A DNA stretch of 64,000 nt from Blasia pusilla (lineage: Eukaryota; Marchantiophyta; Marchantiopsida; Blasiales). The stretch lies in NCBI GenBank assembly GCA_050084515.1, contig CM114274.1, forward strand, positions 682,001-746,000, in the 5' to 3' direction. The position numbers and the translations under genes are program-made. Within the stretch, counting starts at the first letter, position 1; every line of letters begins with the position of its first letter. The notes below the pieces were generated by a model. It saw only the letters and a list, made by a program, of their open reading frames with translations. It was not told where the DNA came from and searched no databases. This document shows positions 46,041-56,923 of the stretch, in pieces.

Positions 46041-46970
46041 TCATGATTTTAACTCATCAAAGATAACATTGCTACTAATAATAAGCTGCCTAGAGGATGG
46101 AAGGTAACACTTATACCCCTTGGTTTCATCAGAGTAACCAAGGAATATACATATTTCAGATTTGGGATCTAATTTTTTACGTCTTTTAGAAGGAACATGA
46201 GCATAACAAATACAACCAAATACTTTCAAGAAGGAAAAATCAGGTTTACTTCATGTGAAGACTTCAAGTGGAGTCTTATCATGAACTTTTGTTGTTGGAG
46301 TTTGGTTGATTAAGAAGACTGCATACGCTACAGTCTGTACCCAATACACTATAGGTGTGTTCTTCTCATTCAGCATAGCTTGTGCCGCCTCAGCATTATG
46401 ACGATTCTTCCTCTCAGTCACTCCATTTTGTTGTGGAGTGTAACAGCAAGTCACTTGACGTTGGATGTCATTCTGACATAAATAGTCATCAAACTCTATT
46501 GAAAGATACTTTCCTCCTCCATCACAATGCAATTTCATAATGTGTTCTCCAGTCTGCTTCTCTACTAGAACTCTAAATGTTTGGAACATTGAGAATACCT
46601 ATGACTTGGATTTCAAAAAGTATACCCACATATACCTAGAGAAGTTATCGATAAATGAAACAAAGTACTAGCAACCACTAAGGTTATGTTGTGATGTTGT
46701 GCACACATCATTGTGGATCAACTCCAATATCTTGGATGCTCTTCTACCTTCCTTTGGAAAAGGAAGTCTAGCTTGTTTTCCAAATTGGCAAGCAAGACAT
46801 ACCTCTAACGTAGCAAGACTCGCTAATTTAGGAAGTCCTATTACTATATTTGACAATGAAAGACTCTGTAATCTTTGAAGATTCATATGTCCAATTCTCT
46901 TATGCCACACATTTAGATATGTGACTTGTTGGCCAGTTTGACCTCGATCCCAATGGTCCACCATCACCAC
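46041..46970 (-). pseudogene. Copia integrase
   Basis: Minus order: a GAG-pre-integrase HHCC finger (VWHKRIGHMNLQRLQSLSL and CLACQFGKQARLPF, 46910-46760), an integrase core with LHCDGGGKYLSIEFDDYL and YTPQQNGVTERKNR (46530-46400), and the downstream MKVFGCICYAHVPSKRRKK block with FLGYSDETKGYKCY (46229-46041). The catalytic Asp of SDNGGEY-type motifs is present as CDGG. Stops at about 46665 and 46250 break the frame. Confidence 0.9.
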
Positions 46971-46994
46971 CTTGTGATTGTGTCTGATACTGAT

Positions 46995-47737
46995 TCATAG
47001 TTGATTGAGTGATATTATATTGAGTGTCTCTTCCTCCATATGTTTGATATCCACCACGACCACAGAAGCTTCTACCACAATCCCTGCCTCTGTTTGATCC
47101 ATACCTGCAAATCCTGCATTCTCTTGTAAACTAGATGAGCTACCACTACCTATTAGGCGCATCTCTTCACTGATTAACACTGGGACTAACTCTTGAAAGG
47201 TTGGATACTTCTGTCTTACAGAGATAGACATCCCAAAGGATTTGTAATCCTTTGGAAGGTATTGAAGAGCAAACAAAATCAGATCATCATCTTCTACTGT
47301 CACTCCAATGCTATTCAACTAATCAACAATATGTCTGATGCTCAAAACATAATCATTGATGCTCTACGATCCTTTCCTCACTTTGTTCAATTGTTGTTTA
47401 AATTTAAGTTTTATAGCCTTTATAGATGTTTGGAACACCTTTTCCAATGCATCCCAAGCCTCTTTCAGAGTATCGACATCTTGAATGTGACATATCATTG
47501 GTGAACTTATCGTTATTGAAATGTAATGGATTACTTGCTTGTGCGTTTGTTCTAAGCGCGAACGTTCAAGTCTGTTGAGTCACCTTCTGGCTTGGCCTCA
47601 TTACAAGTGAAAAGCTCCCATAGTTCTTGACCCATGAGAAATTGTTTCATGCGAAACTTCCAAACATTATAATTCTGCTTATCTAGCTTATCACCTGTGA
47701 TTATTATTGAGGAATACTCCATGATGAACGATTTCAC
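46995..47737 (-). pseudogene. Copia gag region
   Basis: The start is MKSFIMEYSSIIITGDKLDK, followed by NYNVWKFRMKQFLMGQELWE, typical of the copia Gag N-terminus. Then, after frame breaks, LPKDYKSFGMSISVRQKYPT and a Gly/Gln-rich tail. No CCHC knuckle is readable. It forms the capsid of the element. Confidence 0.8.
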
Positions 47738-47914
47738 TCACAAAAATATAATTTCTGGCTCTCCACTACTCCAATTTTATCATAGACCGCTCATACATAG
47801 AAATGGACGTGAAATTTTCCAGAATTGATCAACTATATGAAATAACTAGTCAAAATTGGCCTGTAGAGAGCAAACTGCACAACTTTTCTTCACTAATTGC
47901 ACTTTCCTATGCAG

Positions 47915-48365
47915 ATAAGCCTGAGGGAGGATGTGATTCTTGAACATCGTCCAGAAGCCTTCAGCTCCTTGTAGAACTCCGCGCCAATTTTGTGGTTGAG
48001 AATTGTAATGTAACGCCGCATCTTGCTTGCAATGTACTTTGTAGTTGTAGATACGGAAGCCTGAATGAATTTAGCCCATTCTGACGCTGAGATGTTCTCC
48101 CTTCATTCCTGTTTCAATGAGGCGCTCTTCTTGGCGGCCTGGATCTTGGACAAGCAAAGAATCGTGACGGTTGCATCTTGGGAGATGAAGGTATTTGCCC
48201 AAGTCTTCTTCTTTATTTGAGCTCCCTTCGCAAGCATGTCATCGACCTGATCGTCACAAGGGAATCCCTTGTACTCTGTCGGGTGCGTCGTAAGCACCTT
48301 CTTGATCCTATTGCAATCCTGGATTCACTGGTGGGTGACGTTCCCCTCAGATACAATCATGCAAA
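47915..48365 (-). pseudogene. X2 exon 3 fragment (copy 5)
   Basis: Minus strand: HPTEYKGFPCDDQVDDMLAK, GAQIKKKTWANTFIS, SKIQAAKKSASLKQE, then a helical region with KFIQASVSTTTKYIASKM. It follows an exon edge near 48365 and a palindrome array further right. It stops at 47915, next to copia sequence. Confidence 0.6.
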
Positions 48366-48388
48366 TCCAAACACAAGGTTAGAATACT

Positions 48389-48580
48389 GCAACCTGTCGG
48401 TTACCGTGTGGTTGCACCAGAGAATCATGAACAGAGTGAGTGCAACCCCTCGGACTCTGATGGGTTGCAGCACTCTCGAGGGATGCCCAATCCGTCGGAG
48501 TCCGACCGGTTGCAACAATTTCTTTGACTTGCAATCTCTTGGAGGAAAAATGTATTTTTTGCAACCCGTTGGGGGCTGGT
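48389..48580. repeat. Palindrome array, short
   Basis: Units start at 48389, 48442 and 48487; a half unit is near 48560. Cores GGTTACC, GGACTCT and GGAGTCC. The array sits just upstream of an X2 exon 3 fragment, the same place as in other X2 copies. Confidence 0.8.
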
Positions 48581-48874
48581 ATTCTAGTAGGAGAGAGTAA
48601 GAGAGGGGAGTCTCTCTTTAAAAAGAAGGGCACAATCCGCCTCCTCTCTTCAAAACTTTTTGTCATTTTTGAAATTTTTGTTTGCTTTCAAATTCATGAA
48701 ATCTTTAGAAGAGAGTAGCAAGTGGACCACATTCGGGCCTAAAGTAATTTTCCACGCTTGGAAGAACAAGTAGACATGATAAGACCACCACAAACATCCT
48801 TCCATCACTCTCCTAAACCCTAAATCCCTACTCCAAAATGCTTCAGTCAAGCTGGGTCCAATAAACCTTTGAAC
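48581..48874. other. Purine-rich tract and X2 downstream flank
   Basis: GAGAGAGTAAGAGAGGGGAG at 48590-48610 resembles the module at 6955 and 54727. It lies downstream of the X2 stop codon (48875-48877). No gene is seen. Confidence 0.5.
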
Positions 48875-49386
48875 TCACTCGTCATCGTCCGATAGCTCTT
48901 CCACAATTACTCTCGGCTTTGCCCTCCCGATTTTTGGACTAGTAGGAAGTGACGATGGTGTCACTATCAATGGTGGTTCTGGAACCGTAGCTATTGGCTT
49001 TGGAGGAGAGATGTATACTCCCACTAGCCTCTCATAATCCGCCTTTGCCTCTTTGCAAAGGTCAAAAACTTCCGGCCTTCCCTCAAGGCAGAGAATGTTC
49101 CTGCCACTCTGTCAGGCGCCTCTGATACTCGTCCTTGATAGGCCCACTAAGTCAAAGACCAAGTCACATGGCCTCGAACAGAGCTCAATGGGCGTTTGCA
49201 TCAAGGCAGGTGAATTTTCCCTTCCTCCAAGTAAGGGGGTCCCATCTTGCATGTAAATTCCCGAGGGGAATTGTAAAGACTATCTAAGCTGTACCCATCG
49301 GAGTATGGATCCACTGGATCCGGGATCTGGAACACGTGGAAGTTATGCTTGGGCCTTACAAAGCAGTAGACAAATGAGTGGTCCAT
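48875..49386 (-). pseudogene. X2 last exon: methyltransferase motifs X, I, II (copy 4)
   Basis: Starts after TTTACAG at 49386 and ends at TGA 48877-48875. Reading through small indels gives HSFVYCFVRPKHNFHVFQIP, DPYSDGYSLDSLYNS, then ALMQTPIELCSRPCDLVFDL followed by VG (about 49200-49142), then NILCLEGRPEVFDLCKEAK (about 49108-49050) and a Pro-rich acidic tail ending ELSDDDE. The DLVFDLVG stretch fits motif I and LEG fits the acidic end of motif II of a SAM-dependent methyltransferase. The expected G-x-G loop after motif I is damaged. The Pro-rich tail is probably unstructured. Confidence 0.6.
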
Positions 49387-49948
49387 CTGTAAACAAGAAG
49401 GTAAAAACTAATGTCAGCAAAAAGAAAAAGCTAGTAGACCGCTGGTCTACTCTCCATAAACTGACACAATGTGCAAACCGTCAGGATTCGACAGGTTGCT
49501 TTTCAACCCGTCATACGAGTCCATAGTTATTACCAACTCATCCAAACTTGGCCTATAGGCCTGATAGAACAACAACCTGTCGGAGTCCAACGGGTTGTCT
49601 TACAACTCTAAGACCCCTTTTTGGCCATGAGCAACCCGTCGGAAGCCGACAAGTTGCTCATCTTGCTGGAAAGAAGCTCCACCGTTTCGAGTGTGATGGT
49701 TGGCTTACAACTAAATACAATTGTTCAGAGTTGAGAAGTTCCTAATATAAGAGCAACTCGTCGCTTTCCGACGGGTTGCACTCAATGGAGACTTGTTGGT
49801 GAATTTGCAACCCGTCGCTTTCAAACGGATTGCAACACCGCAGACACAAGCTATTGGGATCTGACGGGTTGCATGCACAGATGCAACCCGTCGGAGCCCG
49901 ACGGGTTGAATTTTTGTTAAACTAAACTCGTTGAATATGAGGACTTAC
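49387..49948. repeat. X2 last-intron palindrome array (copy 4)
   Basis: Units start at 49473, 49572, 49631, 49753, 49807, 49846 and 49883, with a half unit near 49504. The intron runs from a GTAAG donor (minus, next to 49949) to the TTTACAG acceptor at 49387. It is collinear with 27371-27992 apart from a deletion around 49770. Confidence 0.88.
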
Positions 49949-51807
49949 CTGGACTTGACTCGTCGCCGATCAGAGTGGATACTCATTTTTAATTACCCAT
50001 GATTGGGCCGTCCTCCACTTCAGCGACCTCTTCACGCAGTGAAGGTTGAAGAGCTCATCTTCGCTCCCTCCGGTGAGGACCAAGAAACAACCCTTGTCAC
50101 TACAATACGCGTCGGCAAAAGAAAACAACAACACGATCTGGTCGTACGAAAGCGGGACATTCAAGTCTGGGAAATTGTCAGACGGATTTTTGTCCCACAA
50201 GCAAAACCCAGAAGGAAAATTTGCAATGATGAGGTCCACTGCCACCTTGTCAACCACCCCATGCACCGTCTAGGGGGCGTGCTCGTTTCAAAGGAGTTTT
50301 CGTCCCAGCACGGTCAATTAGTCGATGGCAGGTGTCGACTCCTGGGAACTAAAACTCTCCAGCTCATCAACAAGATGAGTCAAGTGAACAAGAACATTTG
50401 TCCTGGTGGTTGTTTCCCTATGCCTGCCCAAGGATGATGGAGTGTATTCCACATCCTTATCTCCTCCATCGGAGAAACCAGGCGCCTCCCGCTTTCGCTT
50501 CTCCCGAGTCTGTTGTCGGCTTGTGGAAGTCTTTGTTACCTCGGACTCCACATGAGTTTTCTTGGACAAGGACCTGGTCCGGCCCACTCGCCTGGACGAT
50601 TTTGCCTCTCGCCTTGAGGACTCAACCTCTTTTCTGGAAGACTCCGCCTCGAAATTCTTGGATCCCCTTACCTTCCTCAAACCCGCTGTGGATTTGTCTT
50701 TGGCGATAATGACCTTGTCCACCAACTCCACTATCTTGAGGGCTTGCTCCTCCGCATCTCCTTCAAAAAAATCATCAGGTTGTACGAAGTTTGGAGTGTC
50801 ATCCCTACTTGTGACCATTGCATCATACACCACGCGTAGATTTTTTTCTGTAATGTCCTCTGGGTCGTTGAAGTCCAACCAGATTGGACAATTGTTAACC
50901 TCCCAATCGGACATGCCCTGTTCCATCTCCATGTCGTATATGGAGAATGCCTCTCCATCATGCAGAGAAGCCCACAATTTGCAAGCTGGTAATTTTTGCC
51001 AAGTACCTTCATTCATACAATTGATGAGGTACCTGTACACCATCCGATGGGCAGATCTTTGTTGAGATGACTCGACCGCATGGTCTTGAAGATCCACGAG
51101 CATGGACTTCTCGAGAAGGCGCAACGCGTCCCATAATGACCATTCTCGCAGCCAATGGGAGATCATTGCATCTAAAACTCCTAGAGGGTGGTGTGTCGCC
51201 CGCTTTTGGGCCTCAGTGCCCTCGAGACTGATTTTCGTCAGTCAGGTTTTGCCTAAACTCGGATATCCTAGATAGCGCAAATCTGTGCCTAAACTCGGAT
51301 ATCTTAGATAGCGCAAATCTGTGCCTCAACTCGGATATCCAAGACACTTTCTCGCCAATCCGACCCTGTGGATCTTCGTCTCTCTTTTGCAGGCGCTTGA
51401 TTATCGCCTTGAGCTCCTTGTAAAACTCCGAGCCAAGTTCGGGGATGAGAATCGCAATGTATTGCTGCATCTTGCTTGCAATGTACTTTGTAGTTGCAGA
51501 TACGGCAGCCTGAATAAACTTTGCACGTTCTGACGTAGATACGTTCTCCCTTCGCTCCAGTTCCAACAAAGCACTCTTCTTGGCGGCCTCGATCTTGGAC
51601 CAACATAGGATTGTGACGGCTGCATCTTGGGAAATGAAGGTATTTGCCCAAGTCTTCTTTTTTTATTTGAGCTCCCTTCGCCAGCATCTCATTTACCAGA
51701 CCGTCGCCCAGGAATCCCTTGTACTTTTCCGGGTGTCATAAGCACCTTCTTCACCCTGTAGCAATCTTGGATCCAGTGGTGGGTGACGTTCCCCTCGGAT
51801 ACAATCC
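49949..51807 (-). pseudogene. X2 exon 3 with methyltransferase motif IV region (copy 4)
   Basis: The longest X2 exon. After the start (NVTHHWIQDC) come MLAKGAQIKK, AKFIQAAVSATTKYIASKMQ and KELKAIIKRLQKRDEDPQGR, then a local triplication near 51240-51340, then 282 open codons (51166-50318). Those carry SHWLREWSLWDALRLLEKSM, WLDFNDPEDITEKNLRVVYD and a Ser/Arg-rich stretch. After a stop near 50318 the frame resumes with VAVDLIIANFPSGF (motif IV; DPPY replaced by NFPS), LSYDQIVLLFSFADAYC, GCFLVLTGGSEDELFN and AQSWVIKNEYPL, which match the strand-helix pattern after motif IV, including the W-V-K element. It is a spliced gene of unknown role with several disabling changes. Confidence 0.65.
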
Positions 51808-51854
51808 TCCACATCCAAACACAAGGTAAGAATACTGCAAGCTATCGGGTTCCT

Positions 51855-52654
51855 GCAACCCGTCGGACTCTGACGAGTCACAATTCTGTCAATCCATGGG
51901 GGTCAAAATGGTAGCACAGAGATAAATGTTGCAACCCGTCAGAGTCCAACGGGTCGCAACACTTATCTTTGCGTTACACTTATTGCAACACTCTTGAAAT
52001 TTTTAGAGAGAATTGCAACCCATTGGAGTCTGACGGGTTGCACTCTCTTTTCGTGACTTTCTGGTCCAACCAATTTAATCCTTGGTTACAACTCGTCAGA
52101 CTCTGACGAGTTGTAGAATGACTTCAATTCAGAGACAGGTTTCCGGAAAAAATCTGCACATATCAACCCGTCAGAGGCTGACGGGTTGTGTAATGCCTTG
52201 TAAAGTTGGAATTGGACGCCTAAAAGCAAGCTCTCGTACTTCGACCACCTACCCTTGGGGGGGGGGGGGAAGGAATGCAACTCGTCGGAGTCCGATAAGT
52301 TGCTTTCCGCCAAAAGTATCCAAAAAATACCAGACAATCCAGCAACTCGTTGGACTCCGACGAGTTGCTTTTAGGCGTCCGAGGATTTGTTGCCTCTCGT
52401 TGTGCAACTCGTCGGAGTCCGACGGATTGCAGAATAAATAAATCATGCAGTCATTTTTCCACCCATCGATATTTGACTGGTTTCAGTATCCCAGATTAAT
52501 CTGGTGTGCTTGGCCACCAGGCAACCCGTCGCACTCCGACGGTTTGCTTGACTTTGACATTGACCACAAACAGGATGGTGGCAAGAGACTCAAATCATTC
52601 CTGCCCATCTTTAAGCTTTCTACTTATTCAACCCGTCTAACTCCGACGGGTTGA
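51855..52654. repeat. Palindrome array in X2 intron 2 (copy 4)
   Basis: Units start at 51855, 51931, 52015, 52088, 52163, 52277, 52342, 52404, 52521 and 52628. Those at 52088 and 52342 use the CAACTCGTC/GACGAGTTG arm pair and the others mainly CAACCCGTC/GACGGGTTG. A run of 13 G at about 52257-52269 interrupts the array. The placement is the same as 11913-12492 in copy 2. Confidence 0.9.
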
Positions 52655-52685
52655 AGCAATCAAACTTAAGGAAGAGGAAACTTAT

Positions 52686-53157
52686 GTATTCATCGCATGC
52701 ATTGCCATTTCCACCGTTGCCATGTGATGAGGAAATGGATGGAACACGACTGCCTTCACGCAAAAATGCGCCTCGAATGAATTTGGGCGCTCCTCTACAA
52801 ACTGCGTCCACGCCATGTACCTGTGGTTTCCATCTCAGATAAAGAAGTAAAGGTTTCGCATCCAGTTAAATTTGGCTCCTTCAATCGCTCTTCTGAACTC
52901 CTGATCTCTCATCCTCCAGAAAGTATCCAGCGCCTCCAAGTCCTCTTCCGTCACCTGCGCTTGGGTTCCATGTTCATCGTAAGGTTGAACATAGAACACA
53001 GGGAAGCTATCGACGTAGGATGCAGTCGCTGCCGACTATTTGAGCTTTGCAATGTCCTCCTCCGACTAAATTTTGGTATGTACTCCATTTTCCGCAATCG
53101 ACAGAGTGGAATTCTTGGGGCGTTGTGGCCCTCCATCAGTGCCATCTGCTTAATAAC
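52686..53157 (-). pseudogene. X2 exon 2 (copy 4)
   Basis: Follows a TTGTGGCAG acceptor. Segments, in shifting frames, are VIKQMALMEGHNAPRIP, FYVQPYDEHGTQAQV, FWRMRDQEFRRAIEGAKFN, MRNLYFFI and ERPNSFEAHFCVKAVVFHPF then PHHMATVEMAMHAMNT. The donor that is GTAAGT in copy 2 reads ATAAGT here, so normal splicing into the palindrome intron would fail. Confidence 0.65.
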
Positions 53158-53245
53158 CTGCCACAATTAGGACCAAGTCAATAAAATACAGTGTTTTGCC
53201 AATGAATTGCATAATGAGGCTTCACATAACTCAAATGTTTCTTAC

Positions 53246-53884
53246 CCGCTCAAAGATTGGGTCGGTGTCCAGGCCCGCCAACTGCTCTGGGACAGCAAGT
53301 GACAAGTCCACGGGAAACTCATCAATCCGATAAAGGTCAATTTCTTCCACAGGGCTCAAAGACAACGAAGACTCTTCTCCTGCTTCTTCAGAGATGTCCA
53401 TCATCTCCACACTTATTGTCCTCATGACCTCATCGTCCGTCACTTGAACTTTGGCCGTTTCCTCAGCCCATTTTAGATTCATGGTATCCCCAGACCTCAT
53501 CGGAGACATTTCCTGCATCTCAACACTCTCTGTTGGATAGGCACAACTTTCTTCAATGGCGATTTCTTTTTCCCTTCGAGCTTTTGCCAATTCTGCTCTC
53601 TGCACAGAGACGTCAAGACGATTCTTCTCACGTTTCTTGTCCGTGACTCTTTTCTTCAAGGCCTTCGGTGCCTCAGCCTCGGCATTTTTCTTAGCGAGCT
53701 CTTTGAGAACACGTGTTGCTAGAACCTCATGCCTGTGCATATCTGCTTCCCTTTCCCGCTCCTCTATTTCTCGTTGCTTTATCTCATTCGCCGAACGAGG
53801 ACCTGGAGTTGGTGACGCAGGAGTCCTGATGGACTTGGAAGTGATGCTCCCTACCTTGGTTGCTTGTGTTTTATTTCTCATCAT
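53246..53884 (-). CDS. X2 exon 1, coiled-coil N-terminus, intact (copy 4)
   Basis: 213 codons without a stop, from ATG at 53884 (MMRNKTQATKVGS) to DTDPIFER at a GTAAGA donor (53245). The ATG is chosen because it aligns with copy 2; an upstream in-frame ATG at 53938 is possible. The sequence has a Pro/Ser-rich start, then EIEEREREADMHRHEVLATR and KKRVTDKKREKNRLDV, a charged helix likely to form a coiled coil, then an acidic Ser-rich tail. No enzyme domain. It is the best preserved exon of the family, although the rest of this gene copy is broken. Confidence 0.65.
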
Positions 53885-54282
53885 GGTGCACGTTGGGTCA
53901 ATTCTTCCTCCTTGACAGTCTAATCTGCTCCTGTGCACGATAGCTCCCTCAAATCATTTTGTGATGAAGCGCCGTGACCCTTAACCCAACTCTCTTAGCG
54001 TTTCGTGATGAAGCACCCTGACCCTCTAGCGGATGGGCTTGCCGAAGTTGGGTGTTGGATCGTCGTAACCTTCCAGCAAAGTGGTAATGTAACCGAGTTT
54101 GGCAGCGGAAAGGTAACGTCAGCTGCTGCGAGGAGGAGCACATGAAATTGCGAAATGAAAACGGAAATGATCGAAACCTCAGCCTTTCATACTTTTTGAG
54201 CCGTTGAGTTGACCGTTGGGTCGTTGCGTCGTATCGACAGCGACGTGTTGGCCGTTATGGAACTTTGCACGTAGGAACCCTG
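53885..54282. other. X2 promoter and leader region (copy 4)
   Basis: Equivalent to 10330-10698. The minus strand reads CAACGGCTCAAAAAGTATGA near 54205-54185, where copy 2 has a TATAAATA box, so the core promoter is degraded. No gene is seen. Confidence 0.5.
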
Positions 54283-54711
54283 ACAACTCATCCGTCCCCG
54301 ATGGGTTGCACGCTTCCCTCATCGTGGGGATGCAGGGCGAGTTACCGAGGCAACCTGTCCGAGACCGACAGGTTGCACGCATCCCTTGTCCTCGGGTAAC
54401 AAGCCGAGGTACCCAAGCAACCCGTCGGAGACCGACGGGTTACATGCTTCCCCTGTCTTCGGATAACAAGGCGAGGTACCCCCGCAACCCGTCGGAGACC
54501 GACGGGTTGCACGCTTCCCCCATCTTGGGATAACAAGGCGAGGTACCCGCGTAACCCGTCGGAAACCGATAGGTTTCACCCTTCCCTCGTCTTGGGATAA
54601 CAAGGCAAGTTACCCGCGCAACCCCTTGGAGACCGACGGGTTACACGCTTCCCTCGTCTTGGGGTAACAAGGTAAGGTACCCGGGAAATCCCTCGGAGAC
54701 CAACGGGTTGC
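54283..54711. repeat. 67-bp palindrome array upstream of X2 (copy 4)
   Basis: Units start at 54283, 54350, 54417, 54484, 54551, 54618 and 54685: exactly 67 bp apart, seven in a row. Spacers are alike (CACGCTTCCC, TAACAAGGCGAGGTACCC). Cores are mostly GGAGACC, so the centre is not self-complementary while the arms are. Confidence 0.93.
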
Positions 54712-54726
54712 ACGCTTTCCTCGGAG

Positions 54727-55045
54727 GTGCAATAAGAGGAGAGGAAGAGAGGAAGAGAGGAGAGAGGAGAGAGGAAACTACCTTCAACCGAAATAGAGAC
54801 TTTTTTTTGAAGAGAGTTTCCGTTGGGTTGAAGAGAGGAAACTTTTTGTGTGAATTTTTTTGCACTTTTTTGTTCAGTTATTAAGCAGTCCCACAATTTT
54901 TTTTTCCTCTTCCATATTTTGGCAACCCCTCTGAGTCCAACGAGTTGCAAATTGCACAAAATTTAGAAAGCTGAAAAATCAATGGAATCATAAGTGTGGA
55001 ACCAGTCACATTTTCCATCCAAGGTCTGGAAAAAATCTATCATTT
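54727..55045. other. Purine-rich module and X1 3' flank
   Basis: The same module as 6955-7168 and, inverted, 4213-4600, with a palindrome unit near 54923-54949. It would adjoin the X1 C-terminus; gypsy element D begins instead. Confidence 0.6.
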
Positions 55046-55189
55046 ACCCCGAGCTGAATAGCGACGTGAACCAAGAGAACTTGAGGTCGTGGGATCAACC
55101 GGACGCTTGGAGAAACTCAAAGGTAGCGGTTAGACTCAGACGCTCGAGGAGGGACGCAAGAAACGAGGAGGAGATATGAGTGAGTTGGC

Positions 55190-56923
55190 TTGGAAATGGC
55201 GATGGAGGGAGAACAACCCAAGAAGCGCCAAATCAAGCGACGTGAACCAAAAGAGGAACCAATGCCGGACCGTGAAGCTATGGAGGAGACGGAGACTCCC
55301 GAAGAGCTGAATGCCAGTTGTGAGGAGGTTCCGGAGGCGAATCCTTCCACGGGGCCAGTGGGCCCAAACTCAGGGGAACAGACGGAGTCGAGCCAGACGT
55401 TGGACTTGTTGAAGGTGTTGGTGGAGCAGATGTCCCAGCAAAGCAAGCGGATTGCAGAGTTAGAGGCCACTCGAACCCCGGGTGCGGGCAAAAAGCTCAG
55501 CAAGAAAAACGTGCCCACGCCATTCACTGGAGTGAGGTGCTTGCGGAAAGTGAAGGATTTCCTTACGGAACTGGAATTGTACTTTGAGGCGTAGAGGGCA
55601 GCTGAGCAGGACAAGGTGACGGTAGCCGTTACTTTCCTGAAGGATCATGCTCTACAATGGTGGACAGGTCAACGAGAGGAATATCTGGGCGGCGAGTCAC
55701 CTCTGAGTTGGGAGGAGTTCAAGGAGTTGATTGGGGATCGGTTCACTCCGGAGTACCAAGGGTTGCGCGACACGGTGGAATGCGTTCGGATGCGGCAGAG
55801 TGGTTCCTTAAGTGCGTATGTGAGGGAGTTTAGTGCGAAACTGACTTCTAGTCCAAAGATGGATGAGCACGCGAAGAAGGCTATCTTCATTAGTGGACTC
55901 AAGCCGAGCGCTGAAAAGGCCCTTTACCGAATGCCGACGTTGCCAGAGACCTACGCGGATCTTCTGAGGCTAGCGGAGCGGATTGGGGACGATGAGGTCC
56001 AAACCCAAAAACCCTTCGAGCCAAAAGGTTTTTCGAAGAAGTCAAAAAATAAGGAGGCATTCAAAACAGGCTGGAGTGGGGGCCAGCACGAACCAGGAGG
56101 GTCGTCTACCTCGGCAGCAAAACGAGTGGAACTTCATGCCAAACCGAGAGGAGGACAACACTTGAAGTCAGGGAACGGCAAGGTCGTATGCTACAACTGT
56201 GGCGAACCGGGGCACCTGGAGAAAGTGTGTTCGAAACCGAAGGTAAGTAATGGGAGTATGATTGCGTTTGCTGCTAAGCATCTGTTGGCGGGCGATCTCG
56301 AGACGTCCCTTCAAGTCACCAAGAGGACGCACAATTTGGTGTACCTAAGATCCAAGATTGTTGATCGAGATGTGTTGTTGCTCGTGGATACAGGGGCTTC
56401 ACACTCCTTCCTAAGCCCGAGAATCGTGAAGGAACTGGGGCTGTCTACCTTTAAGGCAGATGAGCCCATTCAAGTAGGATTTGCAGGAGGCAAGTCTCAT
56501 CGGACTTCTGATTTGGTCTTGGGTTTGACAATAGGATGCGGGGTATTCGAGTTGAAGGAGAATTTCACTGTGTGCGAAATGGATGGCATTGACGGAGTCT
56601 TGGGGAATACATTCCTAGATGCGTATGAGGTGGAGTTAAGACGTAGACCCTTGAGGTTGAGCGTCTTGCTAAAAGGCAAATGGTTACAGGTGCGGTTGGT
56701 CCGTGAGGTTCCAGCGAAAAAGGAGTTAGTGAACTCGATCACAAGGAGGAGCATGACCGAGTTGGAGGATGGATTTATCTGCTTGATGAGACAAGTGGAG
56801 GAGGCTACAAGCAATATACGCAGAGAGGACACGGCCGAGGGGAATCCCGAACCACTCAGGGAAGTGGTCAAGGAGTTTGAGGATGTCTTGACAAATGAGC
56901 TTCGATTGAATTGCCGTCGATAG
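55190..56923 (+). pseudogene. Gag and protease of element D, one stop codon
   Basis: Starts MAMEGEQPKKRQIKR. It has an acidic stretch, a coiled segment around residue 85-100 (LVEQMSQQSKRIAELEA), the capsid domain with LQWWTGQREEYLGG and SWEEFKELIGDRFTPEY, a zinc knuckle CYNCGEPGHLEKVC near 56195, and a protease LLVDTGASHSFLSP near 56390. Apart from a TAG at 55592-55594 the frame is open through 577 codons. A frameshift follows at about 56905. This is the best kept gag in the window. Confidence 0.9.

Larger units (their letters stand above)
43880..47797 (-). mobile_element. Ty1/copia element, decayed
   Basis: Minus-strand order is gag, integrase, RT, RNase H, the hallmark of copia. A polypurine tract (TTTGAGGGGAAG) near 44172-44183 precedes a likely 3' LTR at about 43880-44170. 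A weak primer-binding-like TGTATGAGC lies near 47775-47785. No matching 5' LTR was found; only about 110 bp separate this end from X2 sequence at 47915. Confidence 0.8.
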
